Assembly (NCBI GenBank): GCA_965212145.1
Contig: CBDBUY010000005.1
Span: 248,001-312,000, forward strand
Reading direction: 5' to 3'
From: JAAEPI01 sp965212145
GTDB taxonomy: Bacteria > Bacteroidota > Bacteroidia > Cytophagales > Cyclobacteriaceae
DNA: 64,000 nucleotides
Positions 35,039 through 46,700 of this stretch are shown one piece after another. The translations under genes were made by a program, and so were the position numbers. The notes beneath the pieces are model-generated. The model was not told the origin of the DNA and ran no database searches. It was given only the letters and a program-made list of their open reading frames with translations. Each line of letters opens with the position of its first letter. The first letter of the stretch is position 1.

Positions 35039-38000
35039 ATGAGCGACGAAAACATTGATATCCAACAACAACAAGGTGGCGACCAAATGGTCGATATTAC
35101 CGAGTTGATTAATCCATTTCCTGGCCTCCGACCCTTCGGGATCGAGGAGAGTCATCTGTTCTTCGGTAGAGAAGGGCAAAGTGACGAGGTTCTTGTAAAG
35201 CTTTCTGAGAATAGATTCGTTTCTATCCTTGGATCCTCGGGAAGTGGTAAGTCCTCATTGATGTATTGCGGGCTTATTCCGACCCTTTATGGAGGTTTCA
35301 TGACGGAAGCCGGCTCGCACTGGAAAATTGTGGTGACCCGCCCCGGCGGTGGACCCATTGACAATCTCGCTGAGGCACTTTTGATTCAGGACAAGGAATA
35401 TTCTAACCTGTCAGAGGAAGACAAGCTAATTCGAAAGACCATTATCAGTACCGTGCTTCGAAGTAGCTCCCTCGGGCTTGTTGAGGTGATTCGTCAGTTA
35501 AAATCTACAGATTATCAAAATATCCTGATCCTTGTTGACCAGTTTGAAGAGCTTTTCCGATATCGTCGATTGGAAGCGGCTACTTCAGACCTGGACGAGT
35601 CTTCCGCATTTATCAACCTTTTATTAGAAGCTGTCCACCAATTCGATGAGCCGATTTATGTGTCTCTGACCATGCGTTCTGACTTCATCGGCGAATGTGC
35701 GCTTTACCCGGACTTGACGCAAATGATTAATGACTCCCACTATTTGATACCTCAAATGACAAGGGATCAAAAGAGACTGGCGATTGAAGGACCTGTAGCA
35801 GTTGGAGGGGGTAAAATTGCCCCGAGATTGACGCAACAATTACTGAATGACGTAGGAGACAATCCAGATCAGTTGCCGATTCTTCAGCACGCCTTGATGA
35901 GAACATGGGCTTTCTGGACCGAAAATCGTAAGCCGGAGGAATCAATGGATTTGCGCCATTACAACGCCATCGGGACACTTCGAGAAGCACTCTCACTGCA
36001 CGCAAATGAAGCATTTGATTCATTAAGCAAGCGAGAGCAGGAGATTTGCGAGACCATGTTTAAGGCCTTGATCGAACGAGGAAGCGAGAATCAGGGAATC
36101 AGAAGACCAACTAAGCTTTCGACCATTGCGGCCATTGCCGGAGTGACCGAAGATGACGTGACTCGGGTAGTAGAAAGATTCCGTGAGCCGGGTAGATCAT
36201 TATTGATGCCTCCTTATGGAGTTCGTCTGGAATCTGAAACGGTTATCGATATTTCGCATGAAAGTTTGATGCGGATTTGGGTGCGGTTGAAGAGGTGGTT
36301 GGACGAAGAGGCGAAAGCAGCCGAGATGTATCTAAAACTTTCGGAAGCAGCTGAGAGATATCAAGAAGGGAAAGCAGGCCTATGGCAAATGCCTGACCTT
36401 CAACTTGCGTTGAACTGGAGAGAGGAAAACCGCCCTACACTAGTCTGGGGACAGAGATACAACCCGGCGTATGAGCGTACCATGGTTTTCTTGGAAACTT
36501 CTGAGAAGGCCTATATCACTGAGCAACGAAACAAAGAACTCTTGCAGAAGCGCCAAGTGCGCAGAATGCGGTTTACCGTGTTGTTCCTGGCAGCTGCGAT
36601 GTTGATATCTATATTCTTTGTAGTGTATGCGAATATCCAGAGTAATTTGGCTACTGAGAAGGCTGATGAAGCTGCGGCTAACTTATTGGAAGCCGAAAAG
36701 CAGCAACAATTAGCTTTAGACGCTGCTGCTAGAGCAGATGAAGAAGCGGCAAACGCCAAACTGGCTCAGCAGAAAGCTGAACAGGCGCAGCGAGATGCTG
36801 AACTCGCTGCAGAAAGGGCCCGTCAAGCGCAGCTTGAAGCAGATAAGAATGCTGAAGAAGCAAGGAAGGCTCAGGCTGAGGCCCAAGAACAGGCGAGATT
36901 GGCAGCATTGGCTGAAGCTGAAGCTAAGGATCAAGCGGAAAATGCGCGAATAGCTACGCTGGAAGCACAGCGACTTAGACTCCAAGCATTGGCCACATCC
37001 ATGGCCATTAAATCACTGAATGTCAATAACGATCAAGAATTGAGAGGTCTGGTAGCTCGGCAGGCGTTTGATTACTTCGATGAATATAAAGACGAAGACA
37101 AGGTATATGACGGTGACATCTACGCAGGGGTTTACGAGGCATTCGCTCGTCTGACTGCAGAAACGGATACGTCTGGGCAGGAGGTTAGGTTTAATCAATT
37201 CCGCGGACACAATGATGCCGTGCGATCAGTAGAACACTCCAAAGACGGAAAGACCATGTATTCTGCCGGTAGTGATGGCAAAGTCCTGAAGTGGGATGTA
37301 GCTACCAAGAGAAGTCAGGTGCTTTACGAATCTGCTGATGTACAGAGGGTGGTAAATGTGAGTCCTGATGAGCGATATCTGGCCATGGGTACATCTAACA
37401 ACAATATACTTCTGCACGATCTCGGATCAGGAGGTGAGCCACGTAAGGTTGATGGACACCTGGGAGGGACCGTTTTTGACATGGTGTTCTTGCCAGATGG
37501 GAACGGATTTATCTCCTCAGGAGGAGACAATAGAATTTTGAAAAGTGACTTCAATAACTCCACGGAAATTCTTAAAGTAAACAGTCCGGTAAAAGCCCTG
37601 GCCATTTCTCCAGATGGTAAAACGTTGGCCTGTGGTGCATGGAATGGTGATGTTTATTTGGTGGATTTAAGCACGACCGAGTATGTCACAACCAAGATTT
37701 GGCAGAAAGACGCTCAGCCGGTGCAGGCAGTCACTTTCAACTCTGACGGAAAGTATTTGGCGTTTGGAGATGAATCAGGCAGTATTACGATGTGGGATCT
37801 GGATGCCAAAGAACAATTTGGTGTGACCCTAACTGGTTTTACTTCTGCAATCACAGATGTAGAATACAGTCCTAACTCGAGAATTCTAGCTGCTTCAAGT
37901 AGAGACAAAACCGTGAGATTCTGGGATTTGGAAAATATTTATGATTTGCCAACTGTTTTGGGTGATCACCAGGACTGGGTTTGGGACTTGAGCTTTAACC

Positions 38001-38200
38001 CTGATGGTGAACATTTGGCAACAGCTTCTTCAGATGGACTCGTTCGTAATTTCCCACTGAAATCTGATGAAATGGCCGAGAAATTGAATGCCGACTTGAT
38101 TCATGGAAACATGAGCACTACGGAGTGGTATCAGTATGTGGATGAGGAAATTGATTGGGAAGAGACGATAGTAGGACAACCAAAAAGAGGAGCTGAATAA
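35039..38200 (+). CDS. Membrane-anchored nSTAND-type ATPase with coiled coil and WD40 propeller
   Basis: A 1053-aa protein. Residues about 25-470 form a STAND-type NTPase of the nSTAND1 kind: NPFPGLRPFGIEESHLFFGR entry motif, Walker A GSSGSGKSS with Lys71, Walker B ILILVDQFEELF with Asp167, and a winged-helix-like end (VIDISHESLMRIWVRLKRWL). One hydrophobic helix at about 511-531 is preceded by RRMR, so the ATPase is probably cytoplasmic. An Ala/Glu/Gln-rich coiled coil spans about 535-650. Seven WD40 blades (about 720-1010, for example MYSAGSDGKVLKWD and LATASSDGLVRNF) follow, topologically on the far side of the membrane if only one helix crosses it. STAND proteins act as ligand-triggered oligomeric switches; WD40 blades are usual sensors. 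Coupling to the TIR-like protein encoded 6 bp upstream is inferred. Confidence 0.9.
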   Translation: MSDENIDIQQQQGGDQMVDITELINPFPGLRPFGIEESHLFFGREGQSDEVLVKLSENRFVSILGSSGSGKSSLMYCGLIPTLYGGFMTEAGSHWKIVVTRPGGGPIDNLAEALLIQDKEYSNLSEEDKLIRKTIISTVLRSSSLGLVEVIRQLKSTDYQNILILVDQFEELFRYRRLEAATSDLDESSAFINLLLEAVHQFDEPIYVSLTMRSDFIGECALYPDLTQMINDSHYLIPQMTRDQKRLAIEGPVAVGGGKIAPRLTQQLLNDVGDNPDQLPILQHALMRTWAFWTENRKPEESMDLRHYNAIGTLREALSLHANEAFDSLSKREQEICETMFKALIERGSENQGIRRPTKLSTIAAIAGVTEDDVTRVVERFREPGRSLLMPPYGVRLESETVIDISHESLMRIWVRLKRWLDEEAKAAEMYLKLSEAAERYQEGKAGLWQMPDLQLALNWREENRPTLVWGQRYNPAYERTMVFLETSEKAYITEQRNKELLQKRQVRRMRFTVLFLAAAMLISIFFVVYANIQSNLATEKADEAAANLLEAEKQQQLALDAAARADEEAANAKLAQQKAEQAQRDAELAAERARQAQLEADKNAEEARKAQAEAQEQARLAALAEAEAKDQAENARIATLEAQRLRLQALATSMAIKSLNVNNDQELRGLVARQAFDYFDEYKDEDKVYDGDIYAGVYEAFARLTAETDTSGQEVRFNQFRGHNDAVRSVEHSKDGKTMYSAGSDGKVLKWDVATKRSQVLYESADVQRVVNVSPDERYLAMGTSNNNILLHDLGSGGEPRKVDGHLGGTVFDMVFLPDGNGFISSGGDNRILKSDFNNSTEILKVNSPVKALAISPDGKTLACGAWNGDVYLVDLSTTEYVTTKIWQKDAQPVQAVTFNSDGKYLAFGDESGSITMWDLDAKEQFGVTLTGFTSAITDVEYSPNSRILAASSRDKTVRFWDLENIYDLPTVLGDHQDWVWDLSFNPDGEHLATASSDGLVRNFPLKSDEMAEKLNADLIHGNMSTTEWYQYVDEEIDWEETIVGQPKRGAE

Positions 38201-38226
38201 ACCGAAATTTTAGAACACTGCTTTAA

Positions 38227-39276
38227 ATGAATAGAGGACTTTCGTTTGCCTTATTTTTCCTGATAGCCGGTTATGCCGCCTCACAAAGCTGTACTCAACG
38301 CTTGAATAGGGCGGAGGATTTGTATGATGCAGGACGATTGCTAGAAATTGAATCCCTTATTGCAAATTGCTTTGGGAATTTCACAGAAGGTGAGGCCATC
38401 AGGGCCAGGAAACTACTGACCAAGGTGGCCATATTCACAGATAATGAACCTAAGGCAGAAGAAGAATTAATCAACTTGCTGACAATTGACCCGGTTCACA
38501 GACTTCAACCGGAGGATCCCAGTGAAATGACCGTTTTGATGAGCAAGTTTCGGACCTGGCCTGTCTATCGATTGGAGGCCTATGGAGGAGTTAATTTGTC
38601 AATGGCCTCAAAAGCCCAGAGTTTTAGCACTTTCACATCAGATGCGAGTGAGAAAGATTATGGCGACAGTCCTGGGATTGGCATTCAGGGCGGAGTTAGA
38701 ATAACTAAGCACTTACAGGACTTGGTATATGGAGTCGAAGTGGGAGCAGGGTTTGAAGCCAGGTCCTCTGCATACTCAGTTAAATCAGCGCCAGAGAGTA
38801 CGCCATATGAAACGGACATAGTCAATTCTCAATTCATGCTCCGAATGCCTGTTTTTGCCAGGTATAATGTTGGTTACTCAATAGATGGGAAATTCATTCC
38901 TTATGTGTTCCTAGGTGGAAGTTTAGATTACATAGTGTCTGCTCAATACTCAAGTGCCAGTAGAAGTGGAGGAACATCTTTCACGTTATCTGGAAACGAT
39001 ACGGATTTAAAACAGTTTAACCAGGTGAATGAACTTGGGGTGTCGATTATTGCAGGGGCGGGAGCCAAAATCGGAATGAAGAAAGGAAACTTCTTTTTCC
39101 TGGAAGCCAGGTTTGATAAGAGTATTTTCCTGTATAATGTTCCAGAAGAGAGGTACTCCAACCAACGTGTGGTGGGAGACTTACAGTACGTAGAAGATGA
39201 TATCTATCTAGATTTTGTAAGCATACAGGTCGGTTACGTACTGTCCATATTTAAACCAGAAAAACTTGAGAAGTAA
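38227..39276 (+). CDS. Outer-membrane barrel with TPR-like N-terminal region
   Basis: A 349-aa protein with a signal peptide (MNRGLSFALFFLIAGYAASQ). Residues about 22-110 are helical and TPR-like (RLNRAEDLYDAGRLLEIESL, EAIRARKLLTKVAIFTDNEP), ending at the motif MTVLMSKFRTWPVYRLE. From about 115 the sequence turns into beta-barrel strands (LEAYGGVNLSM, YGVEVGAGFEARSSAY, VNELGVSIIAGAGAKIGMKK, DFVSIQVGYVLSIFKPEK) of the OMP_b-brl_2 kind. It begins 26 bp after the STAND ATPase stop, and the lipoprotein gene starts 4 bp after its own stop. The family has no firm function; its place makes it the outer-membrane component of this gene row. Confidence 0.83.
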   Translation: MNRGLSFALFFLIAGYAASQSCTQRLNRAEDLYDAGRLLEIESLIANCFGNFTEGEAIRARKLLTKVAIFTDNEPKAEEELINLLTIDPVHRLQPEDPSEMTVLMSKFRTWPVYRLEAYGGVNLSMASKAQSFSTFTSDASEKDYGDSPGIGIQGGVRITKHLQDLVYGVEVGAGFEARSSAYSVKSAPESTPYETDIVNSQFMLRMPVFARYNVGYSIDGKFIPYVFLGGSLDYIVSAQYSSASRSGGTSFTLSGNDTDLKQFNQVNELGVSIIAGAGAKIGMKKGNFFFLEARFDKSIFLYNVPEERYSNQRVVGDLQYVEDDIYLDFVSIQVGYVLSIFKPEKLEK

Positions 39277-39280
39277 GGGT

Positions 39281-40597
39281 ATGAAAAAACTAACATTCAT
39301 AATTCCATTTCTCCTATTTGCCTGTGGTGACATTGAGAATGTTACACCTGATGAAACCTTCATTAAGTTCTATGGAGATGAAGCGTTCTTTGATGTAAAA
39401 GACATGATTGTCGTGAATAATGATGGAAATGAGGAGATCGTTATTTTAGCACGAAGAGATGGGGAATTCGTTGGAGATGATGGTGGTACAATCTTCTCTG
39501 GAGCCAGGTTTTATATCGTGCACTTGGATGCCAGCGGAAAATTAATTGATCAGAAGATACTGCCCTTTGATTTGTCTGGTATCAGCAATGATACTGAACC
39601 CTCCAGGATTACGGCAACAGCTACTGGCTATTTAGTCATAGGGTCTCACAGAATCGGTACTGATCCGCTATTGATTGCATGGGCTGAGTTGGATGGCAGT
39701 TTTGAGCCTGTTGGGACTTGGAATGCTGTTGGCAATGGCACAGCCAATTATGTGGGTGTTGATATAGCTGAAATGGCTGATGGAGGTGTGCTTATCGCAG
39801 GTTACACAGACAGTAATGGAGGTAATGATTACTTCTACAAGAAAATAGGTGGAACTGAGGACGAATGGGAGCGCACGCAAGCCAGGCCAAGTTCCGATGA
39901 TCAATTGGTCAGAGCACTTACCTTGGACAATGGAAATTACGCACTTGTGGGAAGAACGGATGCTTTGAGTGATGATGGAGAAGGAGGAGTGAACGTAGAG
40001 AGAACCATCATTGATGCCGATGGTGTGATTCAGAATTCTGCGGTTTATGGAATGACCAGAGATGGTAACACCATGATGGATGATATTCCATCTGGAGTTA
40101 TTGAGCGACCTAATGGATTTACTATTGTTGGTACAAGTAGTTCGGGAGAAGTGTTTCCGTTTTTAATGAACGTTGATTTGGAGGGAGCCACAAGCACTGA
40201 GCAATTATACGTGGATGATATCTGGTATGTGGATGGGTTGGAATCCACGGCAGGGATTCCTGTAGATGCGAGTATTACCGGTCAGGCCATTGGTGTGACT
40301 AAAACGCCCACCAATGACTTAATGATTGTAGGGCAAATTGACGGATTCGATGACGTAGGAGATACGCGAACGTCCAATGATAATGGAAAGGAAATGATGG
40401 TTTTCACAACCGACCAAAATGGTAACAGAAAATCTGGAATCATGCAATTTGGCTTGGTAAACGGAAGCGAATCAGCGATTAGAGCAGCTTCTCTATCTGA
40501 TGGAAGCGTAGTGGTGGTAGGAAACTACCAGTTTGGTGAGGTGCTACAGCAAATTGCCGTTCTTAAACTCAACCCAGACGGATTGTTGAAGCAATAA
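39281..40597 (+). CDS. Lipoprotein with beta-propeller-like repeats
   Basis: A 438-aa protein. The ATG at 39281 is chosen over a TTG at 39266, which would overlap the upstream gene, because it starts a short lipoprotein signal: MKKLTFIIPFLLFAC, with the lipobox LFAC and Cys15 as the lipid site. Residues after the Cys include acidic positions (GDIENVTPDE), which in some Bacteroidota favours surface export (inference). The rest shows repeated 'dG...i.G...' strands (GYLVIGSHRIGTDPLLIAWA, GGVLIAGYTDSNGG, GNYALVGRTDAL, GSVVVVGNYQFGEVLQQIAV), like a delta-60 or similar beta-propeller. No enzyme motif was seen. It is the last gene of the row; a strong terminator follows 32 bp downstream. Confidence 0.83.
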   Translation: MKKLTFIIPFLLFACGDIENVTPDETFIKFYGDEAFFDVKDMIVVNNDGNEEIVILARRDGEFVGDDGGTIFSGARFYIVHLDASGKLIDQKILPFDLSGISNDTEPSRITATATGYLVIGSHRIGTDPLLIAWAELDGSFEPVGTWNAVGNGTANYVGVDIAEMADGGVLIAGYTDSNGGNDYFYKKIGGTEDEWERTQARPSSDDQLVRALTLDNGNYALVGRTDALSDDGEGGVNVERTIIDADGVIQNSAVYGMTRDGNTMMDDIPSGVIERPNGFTIVGTSSSGEVFPFLMNVDLEGATSTEQLYVDDIWYVDGLESTAGIPVDASITGQAIGVTKTPTNDLMIVGQIDGFDDVGDTRTSNDNGKEMMVFTTDQNGNRKSGIMQFGLVNGSESAIRAASLSDGSVVVVGNYQFGEVLQQIAVLKLNPDGLLKQ

Positions 40598-40628
40598 ACC
40601 TCCCAGAGCCTTTCTGAACAACTTTATT

Positions 40629-40660
40629 AAATGTAACTTTTTCCTAAAAAAGTTACATTT
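40629..40660 (+). terminator. Intrinsic terminator closing the transporter-TIR-STAND row
   Basis: A perfect 14-bp stem (AAATGTAACTTTTT with AAAAAGTTACATTT) has a 4-base CCTA loop and is followed by TCTTTTTATTT. It lies 32 bp after the lipoprotein stop, separating that gene from the giant gene at 40786. Confidence 0.85.
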
Positions 40661-40712
40661 TCTTTTTATTTCCCGCGGTATTTTTTCAACTTCACTTTTG
40701 ATTTAGATTTAC

Positions 40713-40741
40713 TTGAGGTGTACCCTGTTCGTACGCCTCAA
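40713..40741. promoter_or_regulatory. Inverted repeat upstream of the giant plus-strand gene
   Basis: TTGAGGTGTAC and GTACGCCTCAA form 11-bp arms with one G-T mismatch around a 7-base spacer, 45 bp before the ATG at 40786. There is no T-run after it, so it is not a terminator. It may be an operator or a 5' leader hairpin. AT-rich boxes resembling TAnnTTTG with one mismatch lie on both sides (TATATTTA at 40748-40755). Confidence 0.4.
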
Positions 40742-40785
40742 ATACGATATATTTATACGATAGATTTTACCCTACGCTTGGACCT

Positions 40786-43700
40786 ATGAAATTCTTCGAT
40801 ACCCGCCACCTCGCCTTGTTCCTTTCGGTCTCATTTTTCCTCGTTTCTAATATTGCCATGGCACAGTGCGATTCGTTTTTTGACGAGCAATCTGTATTCG
40901 TACAGCCTGAAATGCAAGGAGGAGACGGTTATATAGATGCGAACATTGCACTGACTGCTGATCCTGGGGATGGTAGTTTTACTTTCCAGCTCATAGGGAC
41001 TGCTCAAACTGGCTATGATAGCGGACCGGTTCCTGATAATGGATTTTTTCAGAATCTGACAGCAGATACTTACTCGCTGACGGTTTCGAATGGTGGTGGC
41101 TGTAACTTTGGGCCATTTCAATACACGGTTGATGGCGCACCATGCGATCCGCCAATTGTTTCTCCGACAGTGACGGACAATTTCAGCTGTACGAATCCTG
41201 ATGGAAGCATTCAGGTATTTGTGTCGAGTAATCAGGGTGAGCCGGTGAATGGATATGCTATTAATATTTATCCCGGTACAGACGGTTCTACTACTCCGGT
41301 TGCGACTTTCCCATCCATCCAGGGAAATGGAGGAGCGTTTGCAGGGAATCTGTCAAGTGGTAATTATTTCATCGAAGTATTCAATAACGATTTTCAAGAT
41401 TGTGGTAACTCTAGCATAGTTACCATTCTGGATTCCCAGGATCCTCCATCGGTAGGCCAGGCAACCATCGGGCATGAATCTTCTGCCGGAGCGAATGATG
41501 GCTTTTTAGATGCGTCTCAGGCAGTGTCAGGAGGTAGTTTAAACTACAGTTACGAGTGGTATGATGATCAATCTACCTTAATTGGGTCTACTGCAATGAT
41601 TTCCAATTTAGCTCCAGGGAATTATTCCTTGATAGTCGTGGACACTCAGACTGGTTGTGTGAGTAACCAGGAGTTTTATACGATCAATCCAGGAGCAGCA
41701 CAATGTGATCCGCCAATTGTTTCTCCGACAGTGACGGACAATTTCAACTGTACGAATCCTGATGGCAGCATTCAGGTATTTGTGTCGAGTAATCAGGGTG
41801 AGCCGGTGAATGGATATGCTATTAATATTTATCCTGGTACAGACGGTTCTACTACTCCGGTTGCGACTTTCCCATCCATCCAGGGAAATGGAGGAGCGTT
41901 TGCTGGGAATCTATCAAGTGGTAATTACTTCATCGAAGTATTCAACAACGATTTTCAAGTTTGTGGTAACTCAAGTATTGTTACAATTTTAGATTCACAA
42001 GATTATCCCACTGTTGGTCAGGTGTCCATCGGGCATGAATCTTCAGCCGGAGCGAATGATGGCTTTTTAGATGCGTCTCAGGCTGTGTCTGGCGGAAGCG
42101 GAAGCTACCAGTATGACTGGTTTGAGGGAGTCGGAACTGCCGGTCAACCTATTGGCGCCACTGCTTCGATACAAAACTTGCCGCCGGGTGATTACACACT
42201 GGTGGTTTCGGATATAAACAGTGGGTGCTCTAGTTTGGAACATCAATTTACCATTCAGGCATTCTCAAACGAGCCTAATGAGCCCATAGTGGTATCTGGT
42301 GACTACTCTGGAAACGAAGCTGGCTTCATTTCGGATCTTCAGGATGCACTGGCAAACGCTAACGGTACTCCAGGTGCGGATATAATCGATCTATCTGGTG
42401 TCACACCTGCACTGACCATAGCGCCGAATTTTGGTGTTATCACCGATGACCTCACTATTATTGGACCTACTGGCGTTCAATTGACCTTCCTGGGAAGTTC
42501 GCCGATTTTTGATCAGACAAGTGGGAATTTGGAGATTTCGAATCTTACGATCACAGGAGGTTCTAACACCGATGGTGGTGGAATCCGATTTACAGGAACC
42601 GGGGATTTATCATTGTATAGAGTCAGGGTTGATGGTAACTCTGCGACCAACTCAGGGGGTGGGATTTATTACCAAAGCTCATCTACAAATAGCACTATTG
42701 AAGAATCATTGATAATAAACAATGACGCCTTGACCGGGGCTGGAATAGAAGTCGCCGATGGGGCCATCACGATTATAAACTCCACAATTGCCAATAATAC
42801 CACCTCTGGAGGAATTCATGTAGATGGTGATTTTGTTGGTGGAGCTATGGTTGACCTTGTTCATACGACGATCACTGGCAATGTGGGACCTGGAGTCAGT
42901 GGTAACGAAGACACTGATTTAATTGACTTCTCATATTCGATTCTTTTTGATAACACGGGACAGGATCTCGTGGCTTTTAATGCAGCTGCTTTAGATGCTA
43001 AGAATACAGACAATGTCGTAGGTTCTTCTAATATTGCTTTTGCCAGTATCCCTAATAGCAACGCAGGAACTTATATAATTTCAAGTGATCCGCTTCTCGC
43101 AGGCCTTACTGTAAATGGTGATCACTCCGACGCGTTTTATCCGGCTTCAAACGGACCTGCTACAAATGCTTCCTTCAACAACGCGAGTTCTGAAGAATTT
43201 GATCAAACCGGAGCAACCAGAACGGGCCCGAATCTCACACTGGGTGCCGTGGAGCAAAACAAGTTACCAGTTGCAACTATAAGCGGATTCACAAATGTCT
43301 CAGTGACGAGACAATTGAACATGTCGAATGTCTTTAGTGTGGAGGATAGCGATGAAGACATTGTCGAATTGGACCTTTCAATAACACAGGGACAATTTCT
43401 GAGTGGTGCTTCGGATGGACTTACCGTTACCGACGGAGATGGATCAGATGGGACATTAGTTTTATCAGGTACGCCGGTAGATTTAAATAATTTCGCCAAG
43501 GAACTTGTCTATCTACCGAATGGTACAGGAAATGGTGTCCTGGATGTTATACTCGATGATGGATCAGGTGGTGCAACACCGCAATCAACTTTTACTTTGT
43601 CCGCCAATGCAGACAATGCACTGGATTTTGATGGAATTAATGATCGAGTAAGTATTGCGAGTGGTGCGGATATCGTTAATAACCTCAACATCTTCACTCT

Positions 43701-46700
43701 TGATTTTTGGCTGAAAGCTTCGGCGGGAGCTGATCAGTTTCTGATGAGTAACAGTGGTGGCCTGATGGATTTAATCCTTACGAGCGGTGGTGGTCTTAAC
43801 CTCATTAGTGATGGAAGCTTAGCAACAACGGATGGTGCTTTTCCAAGAGATGACTGTTGGCACCATGTGGTGATTCAGAATTTTGGAGCTACGGATGGAG
43901 CCATCTTTGTGGATGGAGTTCAGCAATCACTTGCTTCAAACAGCTTAATTGGGTTCCTGGATGATACCGCCGGTACGCTCTTTCTAGGTTCGCAAATAGG
44001 AACCAATTATGCGGACGTTCAGATGGATGAACTTGCCTTCTGGAACTATGCCCTCTCAAACTTTGAGATAGAAGACAGAAGTGATTTCTCACTAGTAGGA
44101 AATGAAGCAGGTTTACTTGCTTATTATTCATTCGACATTGGTGTAGCTGAAGGCAATAATTCAGGACTTAACACCTTGCCTGACTTAGGGCCAAGTGGTT
44201 ACAATGGATCACTTCAGTCCATCGCACTTTCGGGCACTTCATCTAACTGGGTTCATGGAGCCTTGGATTGCCAGCCTCCGGGGGTCGCTACAGCGCCGAT
44301 TTTTGGGGCTGTTACTCCGTTTTCCGTTGAGCTTGAAAGCTGGACCGCTCCAGTGGGATGTGTGGATGGTTATGTCGTTTACGTCAATACGAGCAATACC
44401 TTCCCAACACCAACGGATGGCGTTTTCCCTACTGCAGATGACACATGGAACAACGCAGGTGCCCAGCCTATTTACGTTGGATCGTCTGACGCACCGTTTA
44501 TTACGGTCAGCGATTTGGATCAAGGCACGATGTACGATTTCAAAATTTACGGGTACACTGATTGTGACGGATCACCGATCTATGAAACCACCGGTGTGAC
44601 AGGACAGGCTACTACAACAGCGGCAGGAACTTTCACGGTCAGTAATACAAATGACAGTGGAGCTGGATCACTTCGCCAGGCTATGCTTGATGCTGAATCT
44701 AATGTCGGTCCCGATATCATCGAAATAAATACCACTGGAACAATCACTCTTGCATCGGACTTACCGGCAATCACAGAGGAGTTGTACATGGCCGGAGTGG
44801 GTGCTGATCAAATAACGATTGATGGAAACGGCAATACACTCTTTGATGTAACCGGAGCAGCGACGAAATTTTACATATCTAATGTAACGCTGCAAGGAGG
44901 ATCTGGAGTAAACCCAGTGAGTAATAATCAACGTGGAGGGGCTATTTATGCCAATGGCATAGATGAACTCGCCGTTTCTAACGTCCACTTTTTGAATAAT
45001 TCAGTCCTCAATTTGGGTGCTTGTGAGGGAGGTGCGATTTACACATTTGGTCTTGGTACACATGTTTTTATTGCCAATTCACTTTTTGAAGGTAATGTGG
45101 CAGGAAATGGAAGTTCGGCCAATGGTGAGGGCGGGGCGCTATTCCTTGTGCAAGGTGCCTACACCAGAAATGTAGTGAATTCCACTTTCGTGGGAAATCA
45201 AGCGAAACTCAGTGGAGGTGCAGCTCATTTGCAAGGGGACAATACCATCACCAATTGTACTTTCTACAACAATGAAACAACTGGAGGAGCATCTAAAGAT
45301 GGAATAAATAGTAAAACAGGAACACTGGATCTGAATAACTCCATCGTCTGGGGTAATGGTACTAACGACATTGATGTGGCGTCCGGAATACTGGATTTAA
45401 CTGATTCAAACATCGTGGGGACTCCCACGAGTTCAGGTGGTACGATCACTGGTACGGCTAATGACGGCAGCACTGATTTTACACTTTCTACAACTCTTGC
45501 CGACAATGGCGGCACGACTCAAACGTTGCTCGTCTCAGGCTCTGCGGCAGTCAATGCCGCAACCACGAATTTTGTCGAACAGGATCAAACGGGGATTGAC
45601 CGTGGAAATGGTCCGCATACATTGGGCGCCCTTGAAATCAATGTCGCGCCTGTTTTGACTGGGCCAAGCGACCTAAATGCAGGAACCTCATCCGCCTATT
45701 TCGGTCTCTCAGTCAGCTTGACCGATGAGGACGATGGAGGTTCGGACTTCTTATATGACTTAGTCCTAGATACATACTACAATGGCACTTTTGGGAACAG
45801 CGATGGCATGTTCAATGTGGACGAGACGTTACCCAATACCTCGCTGACAGGCGATGAAAGCAGTACACTGAATATTTCAGGAACACTGGATGAAATCAAT
45901 GCCATCTTGGCGACTCTTGAATTCAAGGTTGACAATGATCCCGGACCAAGGAAAATTGACTACTCTGTGGTGGATAACTGGACAGGCGTGGGCGGCTCCC
46001 TTCAGGGAGTTAGCACAACCGATCCTGCTGATTTTGGAAACGGGAGATGGGAAATTGCTGTACTGGATCCTACCGATACCGGAGCACCGGGTTCACTTCG
46101 TGCAGCAATGACCGATGCGTTCAGTGCAGGCACTGGTCAAGATATATTTGATTTCCAGCCCAATAACATAACAGGTACAATAACCCTGTCGGCGGATTTA
46201 CCTGTGCCGACCAACTCAACCGATTTGGTGGTTTTAGGAAAGGGGCCACAATTGTTAACAATAGATGGAAATGGCTTTAGAATTTTTGAAAATACAAGCC
46301 TTGGACGAAATACTATCATTCGGGCTATCCGATTGATCAATGGATCTAACACCCTGGGAGGAGCCATTTATGTGCAGGATGGAAATAGTGTGACATTGGA
46401 TGAAGTGACCGCTGAGGGATCGAGTGCAACCAATGGCGGTGGTGTATATTTAAATAACCTTACGACTGCAGCTACTTTAAGTCAATCGCTGATCACTGGT
46501 AATACTGCCACAACTGGTTTAGGCGGAGGTCTGTATGCAACAAATATCCCTACAATGACTATCGTCAATTCGACGATTGAAGGGAACTCGGCTCCAACCG
46601 CAGCTCAAGATGGTGGAGGAATGCACCTGACCAGTGGCACGTTTAACATGTATCATGTTACATCAGACGGAAATACGGCTGCAGATGCCGGTAACGGCCT

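Noticed and set aside
36716..36985. Open frames on both strands within the STAND coiled-coil region.
   Set aside because: The low-complexity Ala/Glu/Lys codons of the coiled coil create open alternative frames; the host frame is unambiguous.
39266..39280. TTG start for the lipoprotein, overlapping the barrel gene.
   Set aside because: The ATG at 39281 gives a typical 14-residue lipoprotein signal and a 4-bp gap.
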